The notes: generated by a model from the letters alone, not told the origin. A stretch of DNA of 64,000 nt from Mycolicibacterium crocinum (GCF_022370635.2 NZ_CP092362.2:2108001-2172000); one strand, 5' to 3'; numbered from the stretch's first letter, positions 51,554 through 60,319 are shown. Made by a program: numbers and translations.

Positions 51554-51780
51554 TAGCTCTGACCACGGATTTTCCGGCCGAAAAATGAAGTTCTAGCTAA
51601 AGTATCCGCGGTAATCACGCAAGCCTCCCAGCTTCCCAGCGCGCACCAGCGTACTGAACTCTGCGTAATCCTGACAGCTACTGCGCGAAAGCGATAGGCA
51701 TCGTGTCAACGGCCCGCTAGCTTGTGACGGAGGCCACATTTGCCAGTTGCGATGTGAGCAGGAGCGATCGGGAGGTTTGC
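51554..51780. promoter_or_regulatory. AraC-hucM divergent promoter region
   Basis: 227 bases with no gene. TTTTC-CGGCC-GAAAA (51570-51584) is a short perfect inverted repeat beside the AraC gene start. TAGCTT at 51718-51723 fits a -10 for hucM with a leader of about 50 bases. GGAGG at 51771-51775 is the hucM ribosome site. No copy of the C5-N-G5 palindrome is present. Confidence 0.4.
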
Positions 51781-52287
51781 ATGACGGCTAACGGGCAGGC
51801 AGTCGCGGTTTCGCCGGCTGATCAGATTCGTGACCGGCTCGACGATCCGACGGTCGCCGCGTCGCTGAACGCCCTGCTCGATCATGCCGACCTGCTCGCT
51901 GTCCTGGTCACCGGACTGGACGGGTTCGTCCGGCGCGGCGATCTGATCACCGACTCGCTGACATCGGCGGTCAACGACTTCAAGGGCGTTTCGGTTGCCG
52001 GTGTGCTGCCGGGCGCTGAGGCGCTCAAGGGCGTGGACGTCCAGGGGTTGACACAAACCCTTGTGACGCTGTCGAATTCGCTCGTTGTTGCGGCGCCTGC
52101 CCTCAACAGTCTGCTGCTCCAAGTGGGGCAGGCGGTGGCCGAGGGCAAGGAGGCAGCGGCCGCCGACCCCGGAGGACCGAAGGGCCTATTCGGGCTCTGG
52201 AAGGTGACCAAGGACCCTGACGTGGCACGAGGGCTGGGCTTCATGATTCAAGTAGCCCGCGCCTTCGGTCGCCAGGTTGGTCAGTAG
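51781..52287 (+). CDS. hucM: Huc hydrogenase membrane-stalk subunit HucM (DUF1641-like)
   Basis: A 168-residue protein just upstream of hucS, like the M. smegmatis hucM gene. In the solved Huc complex HucM forms a tetrameric stalk that holds eight HucSL units and channels menaquinone from the membrane. Here the N-terminal and middle thirds are helical and hydrophobic (SLNALLDHADLLAVLVTGLDGFV, NSLVVAAPALNSLLLQVGQAV), and the C-terminus GLFGLWKVTKDPDVARGLGFMIQVARAFG is a DUF1641-type motif. GGAGG lies 5 bases before the ATG. The assignment rests on position, size and motif. Confidence 0.85.
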   Translation: MTANGQAVAVSPADQIRDRLDDPTVAASLNALLDHADLLAVLVTGLDGFVRRGDLITDSLTSAVNDFKGVSVAGVLPGAEALKGVDVQGLTQTLVTLSNSLVVAAPALNSLLLQVGQAVAEGKEAAAADPGGPKGLFGLWKVTKDPDVARGLGFMIQVARAFGRQVGQ

Positions 52288-52380
52288 TGCCCCGCGCTTG
52301 TCCGACACCCCGTCGCACAGTCGTTTCAGCCCAACCCATTTCGGCCGCGCCCTCGGTCGTCCTCTGAGAGGAGTTCGTAT

Positions 52381-53352
52381 ATGGCTTCCGTTCTGTGGTT
52401 TCAGGGAGGCGCATGTAGTGGCAACACCATGTCGTTTCTCAACGCCGAAGAACCCAACGTCGTCGACCTGATCGTCGACTTCGGCCTGGACCTGATCTGG
52501 CATCCGTCGCTGGGCCTGGAGCTCGGCGCCAACGCGCAGAAAGTGTTCTGGGACTGCGCCAAGGGCGAGCGTCCGCTGGATATCTTCGTCTTCGAGGGCA
52601 GCGTCATCGAAGCACCCAACGGCACCGGCCGGATGGACATCTTCGCCGACCGGCCGATGAAGGACTGGGTCACCGACCTGGCCGCCGCCGCGCAGATCGT
52701 CGTCGCGATCGGTGACTGCGCCTGCTGGGGCGGCATCCCCGCGATGGAGCCCAATCCCTCGGCTTCGACCGGTCTGCAGTTCCACAAGCGGGACAAGGGC
52801 GGGTTCCTCGGGCCGGATTTCCGGTCCAAGATGGGACTTCCGGTGATCAACATTCCGGGCTGCCCTGCGCACCCCGACTGGATCACCCAGATCATCGTCG
52901 CGCTGGCCACCGGCCGGGCCGGCGACATCGCCCTCGACGAGCTGCACCGGCCCGAGACGTTCTTCAAGACTTTCACCCAAACAGGCTGCACCCGTGTGCA
53001 ATTCTTCGAATACAAGCAGTCGACCATGTCCTTCGGCGAAGGCACCCGCACCGGTTGCCTGTTCTACGAGTTCGGCTGCCGCGGACCGATGACGCATTCG
53101 CCGTGCAACCGCATCCTGTGGAACAGGCAGTCGTCCAAGACCCGGGCCGGCATGCCCTGCCTAGGCTGCACCGAGCCGGAGTTCCCGCACTTCGATCTGG
53201 CGCCCGGGACGCTGTTCAAGACCCAGAAGGTCGGCGGAGTGATCCCCAAGGAAGTGCCGGAGGGATCCGACCACCTGACGTACATGGCACACGCGGCGGC
53301 GGCCCGCATCGCCGCACCACAGTGGTCCAAAGAGGACATGTTCGTCGTCTAG
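52381..53352 (+). CDS. hucS: [NiFe]-hydrogenase small subunit, group 2a (HucS)
   Basis: A 323-residue Fe-S subunit passing electrons from the NiFe site to quinone. The N-terminus VLWFQGGACSGNTMSFL is the proximal-cluster motif, but the usual CXGC reads Cys12-Ser-Gly-Asn15, one ligand short. Further Cys residues are in VAIGDCACWGG, NIPGCPAHPDW, QTGCTRVQF, RTGCLFYEFGC, HSPCNRILW and MPCLGCTEP. There is no Tat signal or membrane helix, so the enzyme is cytoplasmic. GAGAGGAG (52366-52373) is the ribosome site. Confidence 0.96.
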   Translation: MASVLWFQGGACSGNTMSFLNAEEPNVVDLIVDFGLDLIWHPSLGLELGANAQKVFWDCAKGERPLDIFVFEGSVIEAPNGTGRMDIFADRPMKDWVTDLAAAAQIVVAIGDCACWGGIPAMEPNPSASTGLQFHKRDKGGFLGPDFRSKMGLPVINIPGCPAHPDWITQIIVALATGRAGDIALDELHRPETFFKTFTQTGCTRVQFFEYKQSTMSFGEGTRTGCLFYEFGCRGPMTHSPCNRILWNRQSSKTRAGMPCLGCTEPEFPHFDLAPGTLFKTQKVGGVIPKEVPEGSDHLTYMAHAAAARIAAPQWSKEDMFVV

Positions 53353-53406
53353 CCGCTGCGAAACCACCAGCCCTGGTTCAGCTTTCACCTTTTGGAGGAC
53401 TTTCTC

Positions 53407-55014
53407 ATGACCGCGCTCGACCTTTACGTCAGCCCACTGGGCCGTGTCGAGGGTGACCTCGACGTCCGGGTCACCATCGACGACGGTGTCGTCACCTCGG
53501 CCTGGACGGAAGCCGCGATGTTCCGCGGCTTCGAGATCATCCTGCGGGGCAAGGACCCGCAGTCCGGTCTCGTCGTCTGTCCCCGCATCTGCGGTATCTG
53601 CGGAGGCAGCCATCTGTACAAGTCGGCCTATGCGCTGGACACCGCGTGGCGTACCCACATGCCGCCGAACGCCACGCTGATCCGCAACATCGCCCAGGCC
53701 TGCGAAACCCTGCAGTCGATTCCGCGCTACTTCTACGCGCTCTTCGCCATCGACCTGACCAACAAGAACTACGCCAAGTCCAAGCTCTACGACGAGGCCG
53801 TCCGCCGCTTCGCGCCCTACGTCGGCACCAGTTACCAACCGGGCGTTGTACTTTCGAACAAGCCCGTCGAGGTGTATGCGATCTTCGGCGGACAGTGGCC
53901 GCACTCGAGCTTCATGGTCCCCGGCGGCGTGATGTCGGCGCCCACGCTGTCGGACGTCACCCGCTCGATCGCCATCCTGGAGCACTGGAAGGACAACTGG
54001 CTCGAGGGCCAGTGGCTGGGGTGCAGCATCGACCGGTGGCTGGAGAACAAGACCTGGGAAGACGTCCTGGCCTGGGTCGACGAGAACGAGTCCCAATACA
54101 ACAGCGACTGCGGGTTCTTCATCCGCTACGCCCTCGACATCGGCCTCGACAAGTACGGGCAGGGTGTGGGCAATTACATCGCCACCGGCACCTACTTCGA
54201 CCCGACGCTCTACGAGAACCCCACGATCGAGGGCCGCAACGCGGCGCTGATCGGCCGGGGCGGCATCTATGCCAAGGGCCAGTGGTACGAGTTCGATCAA
54301 GCCAACGTCCGCGAGGATGTCACCCACTCGTTCTACGAAGGCAGCACGCCACTGCACCCGTTCGACGGCGAGACCATCCCGGTCGATCCCGAAGCCGGCA
54401 AGAAGCAGGGCAAGTACAGCTGGGCGAAGTCGCCGCGCTACGCCGTCGGCGACCTGGGCAACATTCCGCTGGAAGCGGGGCCGCTGGCGCGCCGGATCGC
54501 GGCCGGCGGACCGAATGCCGGGGCGCACCAGGACAATGATCCGCTGTTCGTGGACATCATGAACAAGATCGGTCCCAGCGTGCTGGTCCGCCAGCTGGCG
54601 AGGATGCACGAAGCCCCCAAGTACTACAAGTGGGTCAAGTCCTGGCTCGACCAGCTCGACCTCAAGGAAAGCTTCTACACCAAGCCCACCGAATACGCCG
54701 AGGGCAAGGGCTTCGGCTCCACCGAGGCGGCACGCGGCTCGCTGAGCGACTGGATCGTCCTGGAAGACAACAAGATCAAGAACTACCAGGTGATCACCCC
54801 GACCGCGTGGAACATCGGGCCGCGAGACGGCAACGAGGTCCTGGGCCCGATCGAGAAGGCGTTGGTCGGTTCACCGATCGTCGATCCGGACGATCCCGTC
54901 GAACTCGGCCACGTGGCACGCAGCTTCGACTCCTGCCTGGTGTGCACCGTGCACGCCTACGACGGTAAGACAGGCAAGGAGCTCTCGAAGTTCGTCATAA
55001 ACGGAATGGTGTGA
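53407..55014 (+). CDS. hucL: [NiFe]-hydrogenase large subunit, group 2a (HucL)
   Basis: A 535-residue catalytic subunit. L1 motif PRICGICGGSH gives nickel ligands Cys62 and Cys65; L2 motif DSCLVCTVH gives Cys510 and Cys513 with His516. The following 19 residues (AYDGKTGK...) form the tail removed by the maturation protease after nickel insertion. RVEGDLDVRV at the N-terminus is conserved. The whole sequence is very close to M. smegmatis Huc, an oxygen-tolerant enzyme able to use atmospheric H2. GGAGG at 53394-53398. Confidence 0.97.
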   Translation: MTALDLYVSPLGRVEGDLDVRVTIDDGVVTSAWTEAAMFRGFEIILRGKDPQSGLVVCPRICGICGGSHLYKSAYALDTAWRTHMPPNATLIRNIAQACETLQSIPRYFYALFAIDLTNKNYAKSKLYDEAVRRFAPYVGTSYQPGVVLSNKPVEVYAIFGGQWPHSSFMVPGGVMSAPTLSDVTRSIAILEHWKDNWLEGQWLGCSIDRWLENKTWEDVLAWVDENESQYNSDCGFFIRYALDIGLDKYGQGVGNYIATGTYFDPTLYENPTIEGRNAALIGRGGIYAKGQWYEFDQANVREDVTHSFYEGSTPLHPFDGETIPVDPEAGKKQGKYSWAKSPRYAVGDLGNIPLEAGPLARRIAAGGPNAGAHQDNDPLFVDIMNKIGPSVLVRQLARMHEAPKYYKWVKSWLDQLDLKESFYTKPTEYAEGKGFGSTEAARGSLSDWIVLEDNKIKNYQVITPTAWNIGPRDGNEVLGPIEKALVGSPIVDPDDPVELGHVARSFDSCLVCTVHAYDGKTGKELSKFVINGMV

Positions 55015-55877
55015 TCCCGGCGATCGAGCCTGGGGCGCACGACTCCCGCAGCAACCCAGGCGGTTCCGATATCCAATCCCCTTCGGATATCGGACCGCCT
55101 GGGTGTGCGGTTCTGGTGGTGGGCTGCGGCAATCTGCTGCGCGGTGACGACGGGGTCGGACCGGTTCTGGTCCGGCATCTCTGGGAGCGCGGTGTGCCCA
55201 CCGGGGCTCGCTTGGTCGACGGTGGCACCGCAGGCATGGACGTGGCGTTCCAGATGCGGGGCGCCGAGCGCGTCGTGATAGTCGACGCCTCGGCCACCGG
55301 TGCCGCGCCAGGAACCGTCTACCGGGTGCCCGGCGAGGAACTGGCGGATCTGCCACCGCTGCAGGGTCTGCACACCCATTCGTTCCGGTGGGATCACGCG
55401 ATCGCCTTCGCCCGCTGGGCACTGGCCGATGCCTGTCCGAGCGATATCACCGTGTTCCTGATCGAGGCGGGTGGTGTCGAGCTCGGTGCCGACCTGTCGG
55501 AACCGGTGGAGGCCGGGATGGAGCAGGTGATCGAGCTTCTCGAGCGCGACTATCTGGGTCCACTGCGGCCGCAGATCGGCGGCGACATCTCGGTGCAGTT
55601 CACCGGCGACGGCTATATCCGACTCGATGCGGTGTTGGCGGCCAGCCGATTTCCGTCGGATGCGGTGGCGGCGATGGTGCGTGAGGACGACCTTTGGTTG
55701 ATCCCGTTACGCGGCCCCCGCAGCGGCGGGCTGCTGCTGAAACAGCGCAACCCCGCGGGTGACCGATCCCTGCTGGTTCGCGAGGTGCTCGCAGACCGCC
55801 CCGTCACCGGTGATCGTAAGGCATTCTGGGACGATGCACAGCAAGCGTTGCGGATTCCGCTGGGGTCGGCGCGGTGA
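55011..55877 (+). CDS. hydrogenase maturation protease (HyaD/HupD family) with extra C-terminal domain
   Basis: 288 residues. The protease core VLVVGCGNLLRGDDGVGPVLV, VDGGTAGMDVAFQM, VVIVDAS and HTHSFRWD holds the Asp and His residues that bind nickel in HybD-like enzymes; it should cut the HucL tail after His516. The core ends near residue 165; about 120 more residues (QFTGDGYIRLDAVL...) are not part of HyaD. The GTG overlaps the hucL stop. Residues 12-31, before the core, are encoded by a strong hairpin. Confidence 0.9.
   Translation: MIPAIEPGAHDSRSNPGGSDIQSPSDIGPPGCAVLVVGCGNLLRGDDGVGPVLVRHLWERGVPTGARLVDGGTAGMDVAFQMRGAERVVIVDASATGAAPGTVYRVPGEELADLPPLQGLHTHSFRWDHAIAFARWALADACPSDITVFLIEAGGVELGADLSEPVEAGMEQVIELLERDYLGPLRPQIGGDISVQFTGDGYIRLDAVLAASRFPSDAVAAMVREDDLWLIPLRGPRSGGLLLKQRNPAGDRSLLVREVLADRPVTGDRKAFWDDAQQALRIPLGSAR
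55055..55103 (+). other. long stem-loop just after hucL
   Basis: CCCAGGCGGTTCCGATATCC (55055-55074) pairs with GGATATCGGACCGCCTGGG (55085-55103): 19 base pairs with one bulged T and a 10-base loop. There is no U-tract. Placed at the beginning of the protease gene, it may stabilise the hucMSL message or reduce read-through into the accessory genes. Confidence 0.75.
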
Positions 55878-56128
55878 TCCTCATGTGTGAAGAGCCTCGG
55901 ACGAAGACCACCCCCCGCAACGACAGCTCCACCGACGAGGCGTTGGACGTGCAGACCGTCGTCATCGAGGAGCGCGGTCGCTGGGCGGTCGACATCGTGG
56001 TGGTCTTCGCCGACGGGGTGGTGCGCAAGCGCATCGACACCCACAACACCAAAGCCCGTGCCGAACTGTCGGCTCGATTGATCAAACGCGCCGCCGAGCG
56101 CGATATCCGCGGACCCCTCCACGGATGA
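55874..56128 (+). CDS. small conserved-looking protein in the Huc operon (84 aa)
   Basis: 84 residues with a single alpha/beta unit: VQTVVIEERGRWAVDIVVVFADGVVRKRIDTHNTKARAELSARLIKRAAERDI. The start is the GTG at 55874 overlapping the protease stop, or the ATG at 55883. No cysteine-rich or metal motif and no signal peptide. An assembly factor or small subunit of the hydrogenase is possible; I know no function. Confidence 0.7.
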   Translation: MILMCEEPRTKTTPRNDSSTDEALDVQTVVIEERGRWAVDIVVVFADGVVRKRIDTHNTKARAELSARLIKRAAERDIRGPLHG

Positions 56129-56141
56129 CGGGAGAACAGCT

Positions 56142-57407
56142 GTGACCACACTTGCCAACACCGAACTCGTCGACACCGAGGTCCTTGCGGTGCGACCACA
56201 GCCGCTGGGGGCGTTTCCACTTCCACTGGGTTACATGCTGATTCCCGCAGGGCCCGAAACCGAGGAAGCTCGCGCGGCGCTGCTCGCCGGCAACGTACCG
56301 CACTGGCCCGCCGCGCTGCGGGCGCATGAGCTCGCCCTGGCCGGCGATCGCGACGGGGCGCTGGCAGCGCTGGACGGTGACGACCCGGTCAGCCGCTACA
56401 ACCGTTTCGTGATGGACCCGGACGGTGCCAATCCCGACGAACTGCGTTTGCTCCTGGGCGAATTCGCGGTTCTGGTGGATGTTGTGCTGTTCGCGGTCGG
56501 CCGCTCAGATGTCGCACCGGAGTTGGGGTCGGCCACCGCCGAGCTCGCGGCTCTGGTGTTGTCGACCCAAGCCAGTAGCGCGTTCAACGACGGCGACGCG
56601 GCGCGGGCGACCGCGCTGCTCGATCAGGCGGCTGACGACGCGGCGGGTGTGTCCAAACCGCTGTGCGGTGTTCTGCTCGGTGCGGCGGCGTCGATCGCGG
56701 CGCACGGCGGCCACCCGGACGCCGTGCGGCGGTTCGAGACGGCACTGAAAGCCCTCGAGGGTGCCGACGGATTGCGGGTCACCAGGGCCGAACTTCACCT
56801 GAACCTGGCGGGACTTCTGCACGAACAGGCGCCCGACCGACCTGAGCTGCTGGCAGCCGTTGTGCCGCATTATCATTCGGCGCTACAGCTGATCCTGCGT
56901 GAGGAATCCCCGCTGCTGTGGGCGTCGGCGCACGCGAATCTGGCGACCGCATATCTCACGATGCCGATGACGGAGGCCTCCGGCCAGCTGCGGTTGGGAA
57001 TCGCTGCGCAGTCGCTGCGCTCGGCGCTGAAGGTCTACACCCGCGAGGAGTATCCCGAGCAGTGGGCCAGTGTGCAGCTGAACCTGGCGAATTCGCTGGT
57101 GTACACACCGTCGAAGCACCAGGCCGACAACCTGGTGGAGGCCGTGGAACTCTACGAAGCGGTCCTCGAGGCCCGCGACCGCGAGAGCGATCCGATGGGC
57201 CGGGCGAGGGTGCTGGCCAATCAGGGCAATGTGTTGGCGCACCTAGGTTCTTTCGACCAGGCCAAAGCCAAGCTGTACGAAGCTCGGTTCCTGTTCGAGG
57301 AGCTCGGTGACGGCGACTCGGTGCGGACGGTGCGCGGCGTACTCGACGAGATCGCTCGGCAGATCACGCTGGGCAGGACGGACGGTGGCGATGTCGACGA
57401 CAACTGA
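56142..57407 (+). CDS. tetratricopeptide-like protein of the Huc operon
   Basis: 421 residues, nearly all helical, with TPR-like repeats from about 130 to 400 (e.g. ASAHANLATAYLTMP, WASVQLNLANSLVYTP, RARVLANQGNVLAHLGSFDQAKAKLYEARFLFEELGD). The N-terminal 60 residues (LPLGYMLIPAGPETEEAR) are distinct. Such proteins act as protein-binding scaffolds; a role in hydrogenase maturation or Fe-S delivery is an inference. GTG start with GGGAGA upstream. The 3' end overlaps hucE by 17 bases. Confidence 0.78.
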   Translation: MTTLANTELVDTEVLAVRPQPLGAFPLPLGYMLIPAGPETEEARAALLAGNVPHWPAALRAHELALAGDRDGALAALDGDDPVSRYNRFVMDPDGANPDELRLLLGEFAVLVDVVLFAVGRSDVAPELGSATAELAALVLSTQASSAFNDGDAARATALLDQAADDAAGVSKPLCGVLLGAAASIAAHGGHPDAVRRFETALKALEGADGLRVTRAELHLNLAGLLHEQAPDRPELLAAVVPHYHSALQLILREESPLLWASAHANLATAYLTMPMTEASGQLRLGIAAQSLRSALKVYTREEYPEQWASVQLNLANSLVYTPSKHQADNLVEAVELYEAVLEARDRESDPMGRARVLANQGNVLAHLGSFDQAKAKLYEARFLFEELGDGDSVRTVRGVLDEIARQITLGRTDGGDVDDN

Positions 57408-58281
57408 GCGACCGGTCGCTGAGCCGACTTTCGAGAACCTCGCCGAACGCGTCGACGAGGCCGTCGCCGCGCTCGGCACCTTGGATCCCGCGGCGCGCGA
57501 GGTGGCCGAGGAGCTGAAGGCGGCGATCGAGGAGATTCACCGTGCCGGTCTGGTGACGATGGTGCGCCGGATGCGCTCCGACGACTCGGCCCGAGACGTG
57601 TTGTTCGAGTTGGTCGACGATCCGACCGTTCATCTGTTGTTGTCGCTGCACGGAATCGTGCGACCCGACCCGGTGACCCACGCCAACCAGGTGCTGGCTT
57701 CGGTACGGCCGCAACTGAACAGCCACGGTGGGGATGTGACACTGGTGCGGGTCGACAACGGCACCGCGTTCGTCCGCCTGGAGGGGGCCTGCAACGGTTG
57801 TTCGATGTCGTCGGTGACGTTGCGGAACCTCGTCGAAGAGGCTCTGGTGCAGGGAGTTCCGTCGATCGCGGCGGTGGAGGTGCTGCCGAATGAACCGACG
57901 CCCACCCTGATTCCGATCGAGGCGCTGCGAATCGGCCGAGACCCGGCCGGTGAAGGGTGGGTCAAGGTCGGCCCCGCCGTCGATCTGGCTGTCGACGAAC
58001 TGTCACCGTTGAGTCTGACCACGGCTACCGGCGAGCACGCCGAGGTGATCGTGGTGAACGCCGGCCGGCGACTGTCGGCCTACCGCAACGAATGTGCACA
58101 CGAGGCACTGCCCTTGGACAACGCTGTTCTGGACCTCAGCAGTAACACGTTGACCTGCCCGTGGCATGGATTCTGCTATGACGCGACATCGGGGGAGTGC
58201 CTCAGGGCGCCGGGCGCCCAGCTGGAACAGTTGCCGCTGCGCGTCGACGACGGCGTCGTCTGGGTCCGCGTCGGCGGATGA
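57391..58281 (+). CDS. hucE: NifU-Rieske fusion protein HucE
   Basis: 296 residues with two Fe-S domains. A NifU C-terminal-like domain (about 95-165; VRPQLNSHGGDVTLVRV, ACNGCSMSSVTL with a CXXC pair) is followed by a Rieske domain (about 185-290) with the 2Cys-2His ligands in NECAHEALPL and LTCPWHGFCYD. In M. smegmatis the equivalent HucE is a proposed electron-transfer partner of Huc. ATG 57391 is used; GTG 57385 is possible. ATGA overlap with the NHL gene. Confidence 0.87.
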   Translation: MSTTTERPVAEPTFENLAERVDEAVAALGTLDPAAREVAEELKAAIEEIHRAGLVTMVRRMRSDDSARDVLFELVDDPTVHLLLSLHGIVRPDPVTHANQVLASVRPQLNSHGGDVTLVRVDNGTAFVRLEGACNGCSMSSVTLRNLVEEALVQGVPSIAAVEVLPNEPTPTLIPIEALRIGRDPAGEGWVKVGPAVDLAVDELSPLSLTTATGEHAEVIVVNAGRRLSAYRNECAHEALPLDNAVLDLSSNTLTCPWHGFCYDATSGECLRAPGAQLEQLPLRVDDGVVWVRVGG

Positions 58282-59486
58282 GCCGCTACACCGTTCGGCA
58301 CAACAACCCAGCCGATGGTCGCTGGCCCAGCAGCTCCAGCGGTCTCGGCACTCGCGCTGATGTGATTCCGGATGTCGATCTCACCGACGGCTGGTCACCT
58401 GCCCTGTGGCTGGGCGCACCCGCACCCGGTGGGCTGGCATTGCCACCGGCGAAACCGTCTATGGCGTGGATGTATTCACCGCGCGGGGTCTTTGTTGGCG
58501 AGCGGCACGTGGTGGTGGCCGACTCGGGCAATCACCGTGTCCTGATCTGGCACGGACTACCCGAGGACGACGAGCAGCCCGCCGACGTCGTGCTGGGTCA
58601 GCCGAATGGTGAGTCGGAAGGCCGCGCGGCGGGCGGCCGCGGCCCGGAACGCGGGATGAACCTGCCGACCGGCGTCCTGGTGCACGACGGTCGGTTGGTG
58701 GTCGCGGACGCCTGGCACCATCGGATTCTCGTGTGGAACACCGTGCCGCAGAGCAGTGACGTGGCACCCGATCTGGTGATCGGACAGCCCGACGCCGCCT
58801 CGGTGACGGAGAACCGTGGTGGTGTTTGCTCGGCCTCGACGCTGTACTGGCCGTTCGGTATCGGCATCATCGGCTCGGCGTTCTGGGTCGCGGACACCGG
58901 CAACCGGCGAGTCCTCGGCTGGCGCAACGGCATTCCCGAACCCGATCAGCCCGCCGACGTGGTGCTGGGCCAGCCCGATGCGTCCGCGCGGGAGGAGAAT
59001 CGGGGTGGTGAGGTCGGTCCGGCCACGTTCCGCTGGCCCCACGACATCACGGGCCGCGACGATCTGCTGCTGGTCGCAGACGCCGGTGATCACCGGTTGC
59101 TGGGATGGTCGCCGCCACCGGGCGCCGACCGGGACGCCGACACGGTGCTCGGCCAACCGGACTTCACCAGCGCGCTCGAATGGCCCTACGGGCCACACAC
59201 ATCTGATCGCTTCCGCTTCCCGTATTCGGCGTGCCTGGATGGTGAGCGATTGGCGGTGGCCGACACCGCCAACAATCGGGTCCTGTTGTGGGACGGACTG
59301 CCCGTTGACGGGCGCGGCGCCGACCATGTACTGGCTCAACCGGATTTCAGCTCCAACGGAGAGAACCGCTGGACGTCGGTGCAACGCGACACGCTGTGCT
59401 GGCCGTATGGGTTGTCCCTGCGCGGTGACACGCTGGCAATTGCGGATTCCGGCAATAATCGGGTGATGATCTGGCGGCGAACGTGA
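58278..59486 (+). CDS. NHL-repeat beta-propeller protein of the Huc operon
   Basis: 402 residues with about six repeats of the form VVADSGNHRVLIW...ADVVLGQP (e.g. LVVADAWHHRILVWN, FWVADTGNRRVLGWR, LLVADAGDHRLLGWS, LAVADTANNRVLLWD, LAIADSGNNRVMIWRR), which fold as a propeller. No signal peptide, so cytoplasmic. Propellers of this kind bind proteins or ligands; no catalytic residues are evident. Translationally coupled to genes on both sides. Confidence 0.82.
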   Translation: MSRYTVRHNNPADGRWPSSSSGLGTRADVIPDVDLTDGWSPALWLGAPAPGGLALPPAKPSMAWMYSPRGVFVGERHVVVADSGNHRVLIWHGLPEDDEQPADVVLGQPNGESEGRAAGGRGPERGMNLPTGVLVHDGRLVVADAWHHRILVWNTVPQSSDVAPDLVIGQPDAASVTENRGGVCSASTLYWPFGIGIIGSAFWVADTGNRRVLGWRNGIPEPDQPADVVLGQPDASAREENRGGEVGPATFRWPHDITGRDDLLLVADAGDHRLLGWSPPPGADRDADTVLGQPDFTSALEWPYGPHTSDRFRFPYSACLDGERLAVADTANNRVLLWDGLPVDGRGADHVLAQPDFSSNGENRWTSVQRDTLCWPYGLSLRGDTLAIADSGNNRVMIWRRT

Positions 59487-60319
59487 GACCCCGAATCATC
59501 CAGCAGGACGGCCAGATCGGCTTTTACTGGGCGACACCGTCGGGCTCCCCGACCTCGTTGCAGGCGCTCGTGGTCGGTGACGAGGAACCCGACCGGTTGG
59601 TGGCCACTCATCTCGAGGCACTCGACGATGCGCTGATCATCGCCGCGGGCCGCTTCGGTGAGATTCTCGGTGGCGGTCGGCCACCCGCGGATGCCGACGA
59701 GCGTGACGGCCTGCTCGAGCTTCACCGCACGTTGGACCGGTTGTGTTTCGAATACGCGGCGGCACTGGAGCAGACCGGCTTGGCTGCCGATCTGCGGGCC
59801 GGGAAAATCATCGGGACCGCGGCCTTGTTCTCGATCCGCGCACGGCTGCCGCTGGATCTGCTGGGACCCGCGCCGTTCGACGGGGAGCTCGATGATCCGT
59901 CGATCGGCGTCATCGGCGGTTTCGGTGAATTCCATTTGCTCGACCAGGACAAGCCGTGGAAGGGCGGCCGCTGGGTGGTGCGCACTGAAGCGGGTCAACG
60001 GTTTCCGCTGACGCTGGCGATGCTGTTCTTCGACAGTTCGGGAGTGAACAAGGAGGCCGCCCGCAAGGAGCATCGTGACGCACTGCAGGCGGTGGTGGCG
60101 GCGGCCCGTGCACCCGAGGCAGATCCGTTGACGGTGACGTGTGCGGTGGACTGGTTGCTCTACGATTGGCTGATGGCGCATCGAGAGAACGCCGACAGCG
60201 CGGAGATCGTGTTCCCGAAAGGGTACGAGGGCGAGGCTGCGCTGGTGGTGTCCGCGGCGGCGGCGTCAGTCGCCGCACGGGCGACGTTCGATCCCGGTTT
60301 GCTCGGTCTGATCGCATGA
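59483..60319 (+). CDS. unknown protein of the Huc operon (278 aa)
   Basis: I do not recognise the family. The protein is soluble, acidic and mainly helical, beginning RPRIIQQDGQIGFYWATPSG, with a central YAAALEQTGLAADLRAGKIIGTAALF and a Trp-rich WLLYDWLMAHRENADS. There are no Cys pairs for metal or Fe-S binding. The GTG start overlaps the NHL stop and its stop overlaps the P450 ATG, so it belongs to the hydrogenase transcript. Confidence 0.72.
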   Translation: MRPRIIQQDGQIGFYWATPSGSPTSLQALVVGDEEPDRLVATHLEALDDALIIAAGRFGEILGGGRPPADADERDGLLELHRTLDRLCFEYAAALEQTGLAADLRAGKIIGTAALFSIRARLPLDLLGPAPFDGELDDPSIGVIGGFGEFHLLDQDKPWKGGRWVVRTEAGQRFPLTLAMLFFDSSGVNKEAARKEHRDALQAVVAAARAPEADPLTVTCAVDWLLYDWLMAHRENADSAEIVFPKGYEGEAALVVSAAAASVAARATFDPGLLGLIA

